A stretch of DNA of 64,000 bases from Saprospiraceae bacterium (GTDB lineage: Bacteria; Bacteroidota; Bacteroidia; Chitinophagales; Saprospiraceae), in NCBI GenBank assembly GCA_016706365.1, contig JADJJU010000006.1, positions 248,001-312,000 of the forward strand, given 5' to 3'. Shown here in pieces: positions 1 to 9,599 of this stretch. The notes beneath the pieces were generated by a model that saw only the letters and a program-made list of their open reading frames with translations, was not told the DNA's origin and ran no database searches. Position 1 is the stretch's first letter. Each line of letters begins with the position of its first letter. A program made the position numbers and the translations under genes.

Positions 1-101
1 AATTCCGTTTTCTGGAATATTTGTATAGCATATTTGCTAAATGGCGTTCTATCTGCTATTAAATCCACTATTACATTCGTGTCTACAAATATTTTTTTCA
101 T
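1..101 (-). CDS. PIN-domain toxin, VapC-like (partial)
   Basis: Only the first 33 or so codons are present; the rest lies beyond the left edge. The visible N-terminus begins MKKIFVDTNVIVDLI, the first strand of a PIN domain with its first metal-binding Asp in the DTN motif. PIN toxins of type II systems are Mg-dependent ribonucleases, often acting on tRNA. The start codon overlaps the stop of the upstream small gene by 4 nt (ATGA), the usual translational coupling of antitoxin and toxin. The remaining acidic residues cannot be checked because the gene is truncated. Confidence 0.75.
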   Translation of the reverse strand, partial: MKKIFVDTNVIVDLIADRTPFSKYAIQIFQKTE

Positions 102-340
102 AGATGTTTTTCTTCAAGGAATGATCTACGCTCATATACTTCATCATAATCTTCAGGAAGCTGAACAGCACCAACTATTTTACTCAATTTTGGAGATAAA
201 TCACTTGTAGAACTCTCTTTGGTTATGAATATCAGATAGTTCTCTATAATTTCAGAGAGACTTCTTCCGGTTTTCTTTGCATAGGATTGTGCCAGTTTAA
301 TTACTGACTTATCAATTGTCAAATTGAGTTTAGTTTTCAC
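98..340 (-). CDS. DUF6364-type antitoxin
   Basis: An 80-residue protein. Its first half (MKTKLNLTIDKSVIKLAQSY, then a KKTGRSLSEIIENYL segment) looks like a ribbon-helix-helix DNA-binding fold and matches my memory of the DUF6364 family found in Bacteroidota toxin-antitoxin pairs. The C-terminal half is variable and acidic and probably binds and blocks the toxin. It lies directly upstream of the PIN gene with a 4-nt overlap, so the two should be one autoregulated operon. A plausible promoter lies just upstream on the same strand. Family assignment is from motif memory. Confidence 0.72.
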   Translation of the reverse strand: MKTKLNLTIDKSVIKLAQSYAKKTGRSLSEIIENYLIFITKESSTSDLSPKLSKIVGAVQLPEDYDEVYERRSFLEEKHL

Positions 341-362
341 GAACTGTAGATTTTTTCATTCG

Positions 363-393
363 CAAAGTTATTTTGATTCAAATGAAATAGCAA
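363..393 (-). promoter_or_regulatory. Predicted promoter of the toxin-antitoxin pair
   Basis: On the minus strand a TAACTTTG box (plus-strand CAAAGTTA, 363-370) fits the Bacteroidota -7 consensus TAnnTTTG. It is preceded 20 nt upstream by TTG (plus-strand CAA, 391-393). The predicted transcript would start about 15 nt before the antitoxin ATG at 340. Confidence 0.5.
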
Positions 394-477
394 TTGCACA
401 TCCTTTATTACTGTCAAAATGAAATGCTATCTGTCATTATTGTAATATAAAACGGCTGCTATTTGCCTGTTTCAAAT

Positions 478-516
478 CTGAAATTACTGAAACCTGAAAC
501 TACTGAAACCTGAAAT
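478..516. repeat. CTGAAA-rich short tandem repeat
   Basis: Two 16-nt units, TACTGAAACCTGAAAC at 485-500 and TACTGAAACCTGAAAT at 501-516, differ by one base and follow another CTGAAA at 478-483. A related run lies at about 26190-26228. Its function is unknown. Confidence 0.7.
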
Positions 517-607
517 CATCTTCCACCGTTATCCTATAGAAATATCTATTTCAGTGTTAAAGCAAAGTTAGTTATTTCTTTCCTTTTCTCAATTTCCCTT
601 AATTCCT

Positions 608-615
608 TACCTTTG
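608..615 (+). promoter_or_regulatory. Candidate -7 box for ffh
   Basis: TACCTTTG matches TAnnTTTG and lies 47 nt before the ffh ATG. No clear TTTG -33 element is seen at the right spacing, so this is a weak call. Confidence 0.35.
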
Positions 616-661
616 CAGCCTTGAAATTTTATTCAACATTTCAGAATAGTAATCACAACAT

Positions 662-2002
662 ATGTTTCAGAGTTTATCAGATAAATTAGAAGGTGTATTT
701 AAGACCCTTAGCGGAGACAGTAAGCTTACGGAGCTAAATATTGCTGCCTCCATCAAAGAAATTCGCCGTGCCCTGGTAGCAGCGGATGTAAACTACAAAA
801 TTGCAAAGGAATTCACAGATAAAGTCAAAGACGAAGCGCTGGGCAAAAGTAATGTTCTGAAAGCCGTTAAGCCCGGGGAACTTATGGTCAAGATCGTCAT
901 GGACGAATTGGTAGATCTGATGGGTGGACAATCAGTCGGTATCAATACCAAGGGTAATCCGGCAGTAATCCTAATCGCAGGACTTCAGGGTTCCGGTAAA
1001 ACAACATTCTCAGGTAAGCTGGCAAATTATCTTCGCTACAAGAAGAATCAACGTCCACTCCTCGTAGCCTGTGACGTCTATCGTCCTGCAGCGATCAATC
1101 AGTTGACAGTACTCGGTGAACAAATCGGAGTGCCGGTATTTAAAGACGAAGAGAGTAAAAGTCCTCTGGATATTGCCCTTCGAGCCATTGCTTTTGCCAA
1201 AGCTAACAGTCATGATGTGGTGATCGTCGATACTGCCGGTCGTTTGGCAATTGATGAGGCGATGATGAAAGAGATCAGCGGATTGAAAGAAGGACTTGCT
1301 CCACAGGAGACGCTATTCGTAGTGGATTCAATGACAGGTCAGGATGCGGTAAATACTGCAAAGACTTTTAACGATACTATCAATTTCGATGGTGTTGTTC
1401 TAACCAAGTTGGACGGTGATACAAGAGGTGGAGCAGCTTTTTCTATTAAATATACTGTCGGCAAGCCCATTAAATTTGTTTCTACAGGCGAGAAGATGGA
1501 TACCCTGGATGTGTTCTTCCCGGAAAGGATGGCTCAGAGAATACTGGGAATGGGTGATATTGTAACCTTCGTTGAAAAAGCGCAGGAGCAATTTGATGAG
1601 GAGGAAGCTAAGAGAATTGAAAAGAAAATTCGCAAAAATAAATTTGACTTCAATGACTTCCTGAGTCAGTTAGGTCAAATAAAAAAGATGGGAGATATCA
1701 AGAGTTTGCTGAATATGATTCCGGGCATGAGTAAAATGACCAAAGATCTGGATATCGATGACAAGGCATTTTTAAAAGTAGAATCCATTATCCATTCTAT
1801 GACTCCTCAGGAAAGAAGCAATCCTGAGTTGATCAATATGAATCGCAAAAAAAGAATTTCGAAAGGTTGTGGGCGTGATATTCATGAGATCAATTTGTTC
1901 CTGAAACAATTTGATCAAATGGCCAAAATGATGCACACAATGAGTAAAGGAAAAGGTATGGCAAACATGGTTGGCGGCATGAAAGGAATACGTCCAAATT
2001 AA
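662..2002 (+). CDS. ffh: Signal recognition particle protein Ffh
   Basis: A full-length 446-residue SRP54 GTPase. The N domain covers about residues 1-85. The G domain follows with the P-loop GLQGSGKTT (107-115), DTAGR (190-194) and TKLDGD (248-253). The methionine-rich M domain runs from about residue 300 to the end, with many Met in the last 80 residues. The protein binds signal peptides of nascent membrane proteins together with 4.5S RNA and docks with FtsY at the inner membrane. The gene is uninterrupted and stands alone, with an intrinsic terminator after it. Confidence 0.97.
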   Translation: MFQSLSDKLEGVFKTLSGDSKLTELNIAASIKEIRRALVAADVNYKIAKEFTDKVKDEALGKSNVLKAVKPGELMVKIVMDELVDLMGGQSVGINTKGNPAVILIAGLQGSGKTTFSGKLANYLRYKKNQRPLLVACDVYRPAAINQLTVLGEQIGVPVFKDEESKSPLDIALRAIAFAKANSHDVVIVDTAGRLAIDEAMMKEISGLKEGLAPQETLFVVDSMTGQDAVNTAKTFNDTINFDGVVLTKLDGDTRGGAAFSIKYTVGKPIKFVSTGEKMDTLDVFFPERMAQRILGMGDIVTFVEKAQEQFDEEEAKRIEKKIRKNKFDFNDFLSQLGQIKKMGDIKSLLNMIPGMSKMTKDLDIDDKAFLKVESIIHSMTPQERSNPELINMNRKKRISKGCGRDIHEINLFLKQFDQMAKMMHTMSKGKGMANMVGGMKGIRPN

Positions 2003-2094
2003 ATCTGAAAAATAATTGTAAAAAAGTTTGGAGGTTTAGTTAAAGAAACGTTAAATTTATCCTTGATCAAGGTCGTGTGAAAAACGTTGTCTCC

Positions 2095-2126
2095 AAAGCC
2101 CCGGCAGTATAGCTGTTCGGGGCTTT
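2095..2126 (+). terminator. Intrinsic terminator after ffh
   Basis: Perfect 9-bp stem AAAGCCCCG (2095-2103) / CGGGGCTTT (2118-2126) with a 14-nt loop, followed by ACTTTT. It lies 93 nt after the ffh stop. Confidence 0.85.
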
Positions 2127-2194
2127 ACTTTTGGCAGAATCTGATGAATTGAATTCATAGTATTTTTTGAATTTTCTATATCTTTATTGCGACA

Positions 2195-5159
2195 ATGTTT
2201 ACTAACACAATAACCTGCTCTATGTCACCACTTCGGATCTCTCTGAACCTTTACAGTCTTATCAGCCCATGCAGATCTTTCTTATTATTTGTCTGCATCA
2301 TTATTGCAGCTAATGTATTTGCTCAGCCATTACCCCTGGATCCAAGTATCAGGATTGGTAAGCTTGAAAATGGTCTTACTTATTACCTTAAAGTAAACAA
2401 GAAGCCTGAAAACAAAGCTGCACTTAGAATTGCCCTTAAAGCAGGGTCTATCGTAGAAGATGAAGATCAACAGGGACTTGCTCACTTTGTGGAGCATATG
2501 TGTTTCAATGGAACAAAAAATTTCACTAAAAATGAAATGATCAACTATCTGGAATCTGTGGGAACCAGATTTGGTCCGGATTTGAATGCATATACCAGTT
2601 TTGATGAGACAGTATATATGTTGGAAGTGCGTACTGATGATCAGGAGAAATTGTCAAAAGGACTTACAGTGATGGAAGATTGGGCCGGTGGTGTCGCTTT
2701 TGATGGTGACGAAATTGATAAAGAAGAGGGGAGTGGTCGTTTCAGAATGGCGTTCCAGGTTAAGTGCCGATCAGAGAATGTCCAATAAATACTACCCGGT
2801 GATGTATAAAGGTTCCCAATATGCTGACAGATTGCCGATAGGTAAACCGGAAATAATAGAAAACGCTCCTTATAAAACCGTTAAGAAATTTTACACAGAT
2901 TGGTACAGACCAGATTTAATGGCCATCATTGTAGTCGGCGATTTTGATCTGAACACAATGGAAAAGGAAGTTAAAACCAGATTCTCGAAACTGGTCAATC
3001 CGGCTAGTCCCAGACAAAGGAAAGCCTATAATGTACCCTTGACAGGTGAAAATGCAGTTTCTGTGGTTTCAGATAAAGAGGCAGGATTATCAACGGTAAG
3101 AGTCATGTACAAGCACAAAAATGTGAAGACTCTGACGAAGGCTGATTACAGATCAAAATTAGTAGAGCAAGTCTACAATTCCATGCTGAATCAACGCCTT
3201 AGTGAGATACAGAGACTGCCTGATCCTCCATTTATATTTGCTTATAGTGGTTATGGAGAAGATGTGGGAGATCTGGCTACTTATACCTCATTTGCAGCAG
3301 TGAAGGAGTCTGCTCTGATGAAGGGCCTTGAAACGATTTTGACTGAAAATGAAAGAGTCAAAATGCACGGATTCCTTGAATCAGAATTGGAAAGAGTAAA
3401 AGCGAGTATGATAAAAAGTGCTGAAAGCGCTGTATTGGAAGAAGATAAAACAGAGTCTACCAGATTTGCAATGGCTGCTGTCTATCACTTTCTTGAAGAT
3501 AGTCCATTGTTGTCAGCTCAGCAAAGGCTGGATATGCTAAATCTGTATTTAAAAGATATCAAATTGATGGAAGTCAACATGCTTGCTGCAAAATGGCTCA
3601 AGGATTCTGACAGAGTGGTTATTGTTACTGCTCCTGAAAAAGAAGGTTTGACTTTGCCTACTGAAGCAGATATTAATACTTTAATTGCAAATGTTAAAAA
3701 ATCAAATCCTGCAGCATATGCAGATGATACTTTGGATGAGCCTCTTTTAAGCAAAAAATTGGAAGCTCAGGCTCCTGAAACAATAAAGGAAGTTGATGAA
3801 ACTAACACCCTTGAACTTACTTACAAAAATGGTGTAAAAGTAGTCCTGAAAACCACAGCATTCAAAAACGATGAAATCCTGTTCAGTGCTCAAAGTAAAG
3901 GTGGAACTTCATTATATCCGGAAGATCAGGTGCTTTCTGCAAGATATGCAGTTTCTGCTGTCACAAACAGCGGACTTGGAAACTTTAATCTTACCCAATT
4001 AGATAAAAAACTCAGTGATAAGAATGTCAGGCTAAATCCTTACTTGTCTGAAACTTCAGAAGGATTTAATGGAAGTAGTTCTCCTGATGATCTGGAAACC
4101 TTGCTGCAGTTGCTGTATTTATATTTCACTCAACCAAGATATACCCCTGATGGGTTGACTTCTGCCTTAAATAAAGAAAAAGCCTTTCTTCAAAATGTAG
4201 ATGCTAATCCAAACGCATATTTCTCCAGAGAAATGCAAAAATTCAAATTTGGGAATCACCCGAGAAGAATGCCAACTGTAATGGAAGATCTGGACAAAGT
4301 TAATGGTGAAGCAGCGTTTAAAGTATTTAAGGAAAGATTCTCCAATGCAGCCGACTTTACGTTTTTCTTTGTCGGAAATATTGACTTTGAAAAACATGGA
4401 AATTTGATCCATACCTATTTATCTAATCTGCCAGCAAAATCTGCTTCAGAAAATTACAATGATTTGAATATAAAAATGATTTCAGGAAAGCAGCAGATGG
4501 ATATTAAAAAAGGAGAAGCTCCAAGGTCCAATGTTGATATTACTTTCCACGGAGATTTTAAATTTGAAGGCGAAAATGAATACATGTTCCAGTCCATGCT
4601 GGATGTTGCCAGAATAAAGTTAAGAGAGTCTATGAGGGAAGATTTGGGAGGTGTGTATGGGGTTTCTTTATTTGGAGGAGCTAACAGAATTAATAACACT
4701 TATTCAATTACCATATCATTCAATGCTGACCCGGACAGAACGGAAGAATTAACGAAGGCTGCGTATGATGTAATAGAAAAATTAAAATCAGAAGGCCCTA
4801 CTGAGCTTGATATCACCAAAGTTTCTGAAACTCAGAGACAGACGAGAATTGTTGATCTTGAGAAAAACAACTTTTGGCTGGGTAGGATGACCAATGATCA
4901 GTTTTATGGATTGAAACCAGGCTGGCATAAATTAGAATTGCTTGAAAAGCAATTGGCTTTGTTAAGCCCAAAAGCTATTCAACAATCAGTTTCTAAATAC
5001 TTCACTCAAAGCAATATACTACAGTCAATCGTAGTGCCGGAAAAATATGTCAAAGTACCAAAAGCCTTAAGTCAAAATAATGATCAAGAAGTTCTGTTCA
5101 ATAGCTTTATTTTCAATTGTATTTATTTCAAGTGTATACTCTCAACCTTCAGAATATGA
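2195..5159 (+). CDS. M16 family zinc peptidase (frameshifted)
   Basis: Secreted insulinase/pitrilysin-type peptidase of about 960 residues with two M16 repeats. After a signal peptide (residues to about 44; the Met at residue 10, position 2222, is an alternative start) comes the inverted zinc motif HFVEH (97-101). The downstream conserved segment DKERGVV, with the third metal ligand Glu, is split at 2721-2731: the run AAGAAGAGGGG has one base too many, and downstream codons continue in the +1 frame. As sequenced the frame runs to 5159, overlapping the next gene by 80 nt. One extra A in the A-run at 5074-5077 would instead give a TAA at 5078-5080 overlapping the next ATG as TAATG, which is more natural. 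Confidence 0.9.
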
Positions 5160-7490
5160 GCATCATGGATGTCATCAGGTCAGGAATAGGGTAGCAGGCA
5201 TCAGGTGGACACCTGAGCAAATAGCGCAGGGAAGAGCTGCATTGGAAAGGAGTGATACATTTGACATTCTTCATTATGATATTAATCTGGATGTCACAGC
5301 ATTTGCTGCCAGAAGGCTAAAGGGAGTTTGCACTGTGACATTCAGGACTTTGATTGAGGAATTAAATTATATCAATCTCGATCTGGAAGCTCTGGTTGTT
5401 GATTCTGTTTATTCTGATGATATCAAACTGGATTTCGTTCATGAAGGAACCTTATTGAAAATCAGTACTTCTTCTGTGTTAGCAATGGGAGATACAAGTG
5501 CGGTTACAATTTTTTATGGAGGAATTCCAATAACGAGTGCTTCCGGTTTTGGTGGTTTTTATTTTGAAAATGGTTATGCCTATAACCTTGGAATTGGCTT
5601 GAATGATAATCCTCATAATTTTGGAAGAGCCTGGTTTCCTTGCTTTGATAATTTTGTGGAAAGAGCTACTTACGATTTTGATTTGACTACGTCTAATGGT
5701 AATGTAGCTTACTGCGTAGGGACTTTGATCTCCAGGGACTCTATTGGAGATGGATTGTTGTCCAATAAATATGTGATGGATCAGCCTATTCCTACCTATC
5801 TCACCAGTGTCGCAGTTAGTAACTATGTGCAGCGCGATGTTGTACATGAAAGTTTATATGGCCCGGTAGATATTCAGATAGTAGCCAGGCCGGGTGATAT
5901 CAATTCAGCAGCAACTTCATTGCAAAACCTTGGAAAAGCTGTAGAAGCATTCGAGAAATGGTACGGACCTTATCATTGGGAAAGAGTAGGATATGTAATT
6001 ACTCCGCGTGGCGCCATGGAGCATCCGACGAATACTGCTTATCCGGTCGGATCTGTTTCAGGTGGTACACAGGACAACAGACTCATGGCGCATGAACTTT
6101 GTCATCACTGGTGGGGCAATATGCTGACGCTAAAAACTTCTCATGATATGTGGATCAAGGAAGGCAATGCAGAATATGGTGCACATCTTTATACGGAATT
6201 TGCTGAAGGAGAGGATGCATTTAAAGCTCAGGTCAAGACAAATGGTATGAGGGTGGTAAGAAGGCTGCATCTTGATGACGATGCGGGTTTTTTACCTCTT
6301 AGTCCAATGCCTGAAGACAAGACTTATAATACCCATACCTATTACAAAGGAGCCTACGTCATTCACAATATGCGTGCGTATCTTGGGGATAGTTTGTTCG
6401 CACTGAGCCAAAGCAGTATTCTTGAGAATAACCTGTATGGCAACTTAACCGCCTACACCTACAGAGATCAGATCTCTCAGATAACAGGAGTAGATATGAC
6501 GGACTTTTTCAAGGATTGGGTTTTCGAAGGTGGTTATCCTGCATGACGAGACCGGCATTAGATCAATTTGAAATAATAATGGACATCGAGCAGAAATTGA
6601 GATACAAAGCCAGCTATTGTAACAATATTCCTGTTAAATTCCGATTCTTTAGGGAGGACAAAACTTATGTTGAAGAGCAACATATGATCAGCGGGCAATT
6701 TACTACCATATTAACATATTTAGACTTTGACCCAGTGCTTGTGCTAATCAATGCAGACAATACACTGAATCTTGCTTCTCTTGCAAACACATCGGTAATT
6801 GATAAAACCGGCACACATAATATGCCTCATGGCTTGATGAATTTCAGTGTAGAAAGTGTGACGGAACCTGCATGGCTTCATGTGGAACATCACTTTACTG
6901 CTCCGGATCCAATTTTCTTTAACCCAAATGGATTCAGAATTAGCTCAAACAGACACTGGAAAGTATTTGGTTTTATACCGGATGACTTTAATGCAACAGC
7001 AACAATATCTTATGAAAAGTCTTTGGGATCAGATGATGATTTATTTTCTTTCTCTGAGGACAGCCTTGTGTTACTATACAGACCGGATATTAATGCAGAT
7101 TGGGAAGAATATCCTGATTATCAGCAAAGAAAGTTTGTCGCAAATGACGGAGCCGGACAAGTAAGAATTTTCAATGTAAAGGCGGGAGAATATGCTTTAG
7201 CTTCAGGAGTAAGTATTCTTTCATCAACAAATGAACTGGATAACTTACAAACAATCAAGGTCTTTCCTAATCCTTCTTCTGAATCGATTACTATAGAATC
7301 TGAAAATCCTGTCCAATCAAAATCTAAAATCTGGATTTGGGATGCATCTGGATAATTGGTTCTGGATGTTCCTCATACTCCCGCTAAGCAGACACTGGCT
7401 GTGAGCAAATTGCCACGAGGAACAGTATTTCTGGAATGCATTTCATCAGAAGGCAGAAGCACAATGCTTCAAAAGCTGATTCTACATTAA
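5080..7490 (+). CDS. Secreted M1 family aminopeptidase with T9SS sorting domain (frameshift and in-frame stop)
   Basis: An N-terminal signal peptide (about 1-21) is followed by an M1 fold with GAMEHP (311-316) and the zinc site HELCH (338-342), with the third ligand Glu 18 residues later (361). The frame breaks at 6543-6546 after FEGGYPA. Restoring one G (TGG for TG) gives GGYPAW and rejoins the frame that continues to 7352. There, TAA at 7353-7355 interrupts a C-terminal domain with the Por sorting hallmark VFPNPSSESI. The same frame then runs without a stop to TAA at 7488-7490 and contains the expected end of such a domain (LPRGTVFLE, then LQKLILH). The intact product would be secreted by the type IX system. 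It probably forms a unit with the preceding M16 peptidase. Confidence 0.9.
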
Positions 7491-7516
7491 AGGAAAATAT
7501 TAAACTTAAAATTTAC

Positions 7517-7541
7517 GGGCAGGGTGAGATTTACTCTGCCC
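7517..7541 (+). terminator. Intrinsic terminator after the M1 peptidase
   Basis: A 9-bp stem (7517-7525 with 7533-7541, one G-U pair) with a 7-nt loop, followed by TATTTTTTAAA. It overlaps the 3' end of the convergent MerR gene. Confidence 0.85.
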
Positions 7542-7872
7542 TATTTTTTAAATCAAGCAATTTTGATCTGAGATCTGTAAGGGTCTTGATCAAATGAGTT
7601 TTGGCAAGTAGCTTAACCCTGTTTTCTTTTATTTCTTTCTTGGCACCATCCAGAGTAAAACCTTTCTCCTTTACAAGATGATAGATAAGTTGTACTTGTT
7701 CGATATTTTGCTTTGTAAATCGGCGATCACCTTTACTGTTCTTATGAGGTTTAAGAAACTGAAATTCACTCTCCCAAAACCGGATTAAAGAGGTTGATAC
7801 GCCAAACATATCTGCTACTTCACCGATTGTGTAGTATAATTTTGATAAGTCTTCTTTTTCGAGTGTAAGCAT
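7531..7872 (-). CDS. MerR family transcriptional regulator
   Basis: A 113-residue protein with the winged-helix MerR N-terminus: YYTIGEVADMFGV, then SLIRFWE and GDRRFT. The helix pair that follows (about 55-110) is likely the dimerisation coiled coil. There is no room for a separate effector-binding domain. Small MerR proteins next to an M23 peptidase and alaS are common in Bacteroidota; the target is not known to me. The gene converges on the M1 peptidase and shares its terminator region. Confidence 0.88.
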   Translation of the reverse strand: MLTLEKEDLSKLYYTIGEVADMFGVSTSLIRFWESEFQFLKPHKNSKGDRRFTKQNIEQVQLIYHLVKEKGFTLDGAKKEIKENRVKLLAKTHLIKTLTDLRSKLLDLKNRAE

Positions 7873-8366
7873 ATTATCACATTCAATGAAACAAATATAA
7901 TCAACATTTTTTATATGAAGGATATTTTAATATTTAATTCATTAAGAAATGCATTATTCTGCAATCTGTAAAAATGTATAAAAATTAAATTCTCTCAAAT
8001 TTTTTAATTGAACAAGAGATTCAGGCAAAATGTTGTTAAATACTGATTTACAGAAACATTAGGTTTATAACCCAGATATCATCGATATCAAACAGAACAC
8101 AGCACCTGTGACTCAGATAAGAGGAAGTGTAAACCTCCGGCAGCGTCTGTAAAATTGGACATAGATTCAATAATGTATGTGAAATATAGAAGTTTCTCCG
8201 TGTGGGAGGATTATTTTGTTGATACGCTCTAAGTGGTAGATTACGAGGGAATGACCCGTCAAAGTCCTGGGTAAGAAAAACCTGAAGCTTCAAGCACGAC
8301 AAACTGAATCGCGCCGTTTGTACAACAACTTAGTAAAACAAATAGGAATTCAGAGTCAATTCTGTA
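7873..8366. other. Long intergenic region with a possible structured RNA
   Basis: This 494-nt gap has no credible protein gene. An 84-codon minus-strand reading frame (8048-8302) has no recognisable features and overlaps the palindromic segment 8061-8283. The left part (7873-8040) is very AT-rich. A further inverted repeat, ACAAAC/GTTTGT, lies near 8299-8322. Confidence 0.5.
8061..8283. ncRNA. Candidate structured RNA, about 220 nt (strand uncertain)
   Basis: The two ends pair: AGGTTT (8061-8066) with AAACCT (8278-8283), and ACCCAG (8070-8075) with CTGGGT (8267-8272). Inside are several local hairpins, including GATATC-ATC-GATATC, CACAG/CTGTG, GAGG/CCTC, ACATA/TATGT and CTCC/GGAG. Size and closing-stem layout resemble a 6S-type RNA, but no family-specific sequence was recognised and no clear promoter is seen on either strand. 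The pairing is by eye and could be partly chance. Confidence 0.35.
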
Positions 8367-9350
8367 TTAGTCAAAGGACTTATTAGGAAGTGATGCCATT
8401 TTAATCAGGTCCTGATATTCAGCAGGAGTGAGGCCGTCGATGCAATATTTGACCGGATCTACAGGCTTGTCATTTATGTGAACCTCATAATGAAGGTGAG
8501 GAGCTGTTGATGTCCCTGAGTTACCAATACCACCAATTTTCTGACCTTTAGTAACTATTTGTCCAACTTTGACATCACATTTACTTAAATGGGCATATTT
8601 GGTTTTATAACCATAACCATGGTCAATGGTAACTTGCAATCCATAACCATTTCCTTCATTTTCGGCTTTAATGACTTTGCCATTACCTGTAGCCCGCACG
8701 GGTGTACCGACAGGACCACCAAAGTCAATCCCTGAGTGCATTTTCATTATTTTATGAAGAGGGTGCATTCTATGTCCGAAACCGGAAAGTAAAGGAATAT
8801 TTTTATCGCGATGACCCGCCTGAACCGGCTTGATGGATGGGATAGATGCCAGATAATTTTCACGGTCTTTCGCCAGATATAATAATGAATCCAGGGACTT
8901 TGACTGCAAAGAAATCTGTCTTTCAAGTAAATCGGTCTTCTCCAGTGTATTCTTCAAGGTAGCTCCTGAGTTCTTATACATTGTAAGGTTAGTCATTCTA
9001 TCTGATCCCCCTACACCTGCCTGCCAAACTTCATCTTCTATTGGATCTATCCCAAAAATGACCCTGTAGACAGATGCGTCCTTATCATGCAGATCTGCCA
9101 GCATGGAGGTCATTTCATCTACCTGATTATTAACAGCTTCATACTGGGTCTTCAATTGCTCCAATTCACGCATTAATAGCTTCTCTTTGGGAGAAGGAAA
9201 GAATTGCTGTGCTAACACAAACAAAATAAATCCTGTAAATAATGCTGAGGAAAAAAAACTGAAAACCTTGATGATCTTAACTCTTGCTGACTGGCTAAAC
9301 CTATCGTAGCTTAGCGTTTTATGATTGAAAATGAATTTTTCTTGCTTCAT
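8367..9350 (-). CDS. M23 family metallopeptidase, membrane anchored
   Basis: 327 residues. A short cytoplasmic N-terminus is followed by one transmembrane helix (about 29-48), a periplasmic coiled coil (about 52-85), and a C-terminal LytM/M23 domain with HSGIDFGGPVGTPV and the HLHYE zinc motif. Such enzymes cut peptidoglycan cross-links or activate amidases at the inner-membrane face. The gene is divergent from alaS across 249 nt, an arrangement I recall as widespread in Bacteroidota. The frame is intact. Confidence 0.92.
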   Translation of the reverse strand: MKQEKFIFNHKTLSYDRFSQSARVKIIKVFSFFSSALFTGFILFVLAQQFFPSPKEKLLMRELEQLKTQYEAVNNQVDEMTSMLADLHDKDASVYRVIFGIDPIEDEVWQAGVGGSDRMTNLTMYKNSGATLKNTLEKTDLLERQISLQSKSLDSLLYLAKDRENYLASIPSIKPVQAGHRDKNIPLLSGFGHRMHPLHKIMKMHSGIDFGGPVGTPVRATGNGKVIKAENEGNGYGLQVTIDHGYGYKTKYAHLSKCDVKVGQIVTKGQKIGGIGNSGTSTAPHLHYEVHINDKPVDPVKYCIDGLTPAEYQDLIKMASLPNKSFD

Positions 9351-9599
9351 AAAGTTTATCTTCTCACAAATACCTAATTTTGCGCTTTCGATTAAACAAA
9401 GTGCGAATATAAGGCGAATATTTCCTTATGCCTTGCTCTTCACTTTCTCTTAACAGACTTTAACGTATGGTTACATCTAAGCCGTTCACAAAATATCGTA
9501 TACTGACCTCAATTCCTAACAAATAACAATATAAATAATATAATAGAAAAACATAATAAGTAATCTATTGTATTTGATTTAAATACATATTTAATAAAA

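Larger units (their letters stand above)
341..661. other. Intergenic region between antitoxin and ffh
   Basis: No convincing gene is seen. The region holds the toxin-antitoxin promoter (363-393), a short tandem repeat rich in CTGAAA (478-516), and a TACCTTTG box at 608-615 that may be the -7 element of ffh. Confidence 0.6.

Noticed and set aside
8048..8302. 84-codon minus-strand frame
   Set aside because: No recognisable domain, an odd composition rich in Cys/Leu/Arg, and it overlaps a segment with extensive base pairing. More likely non-coding.
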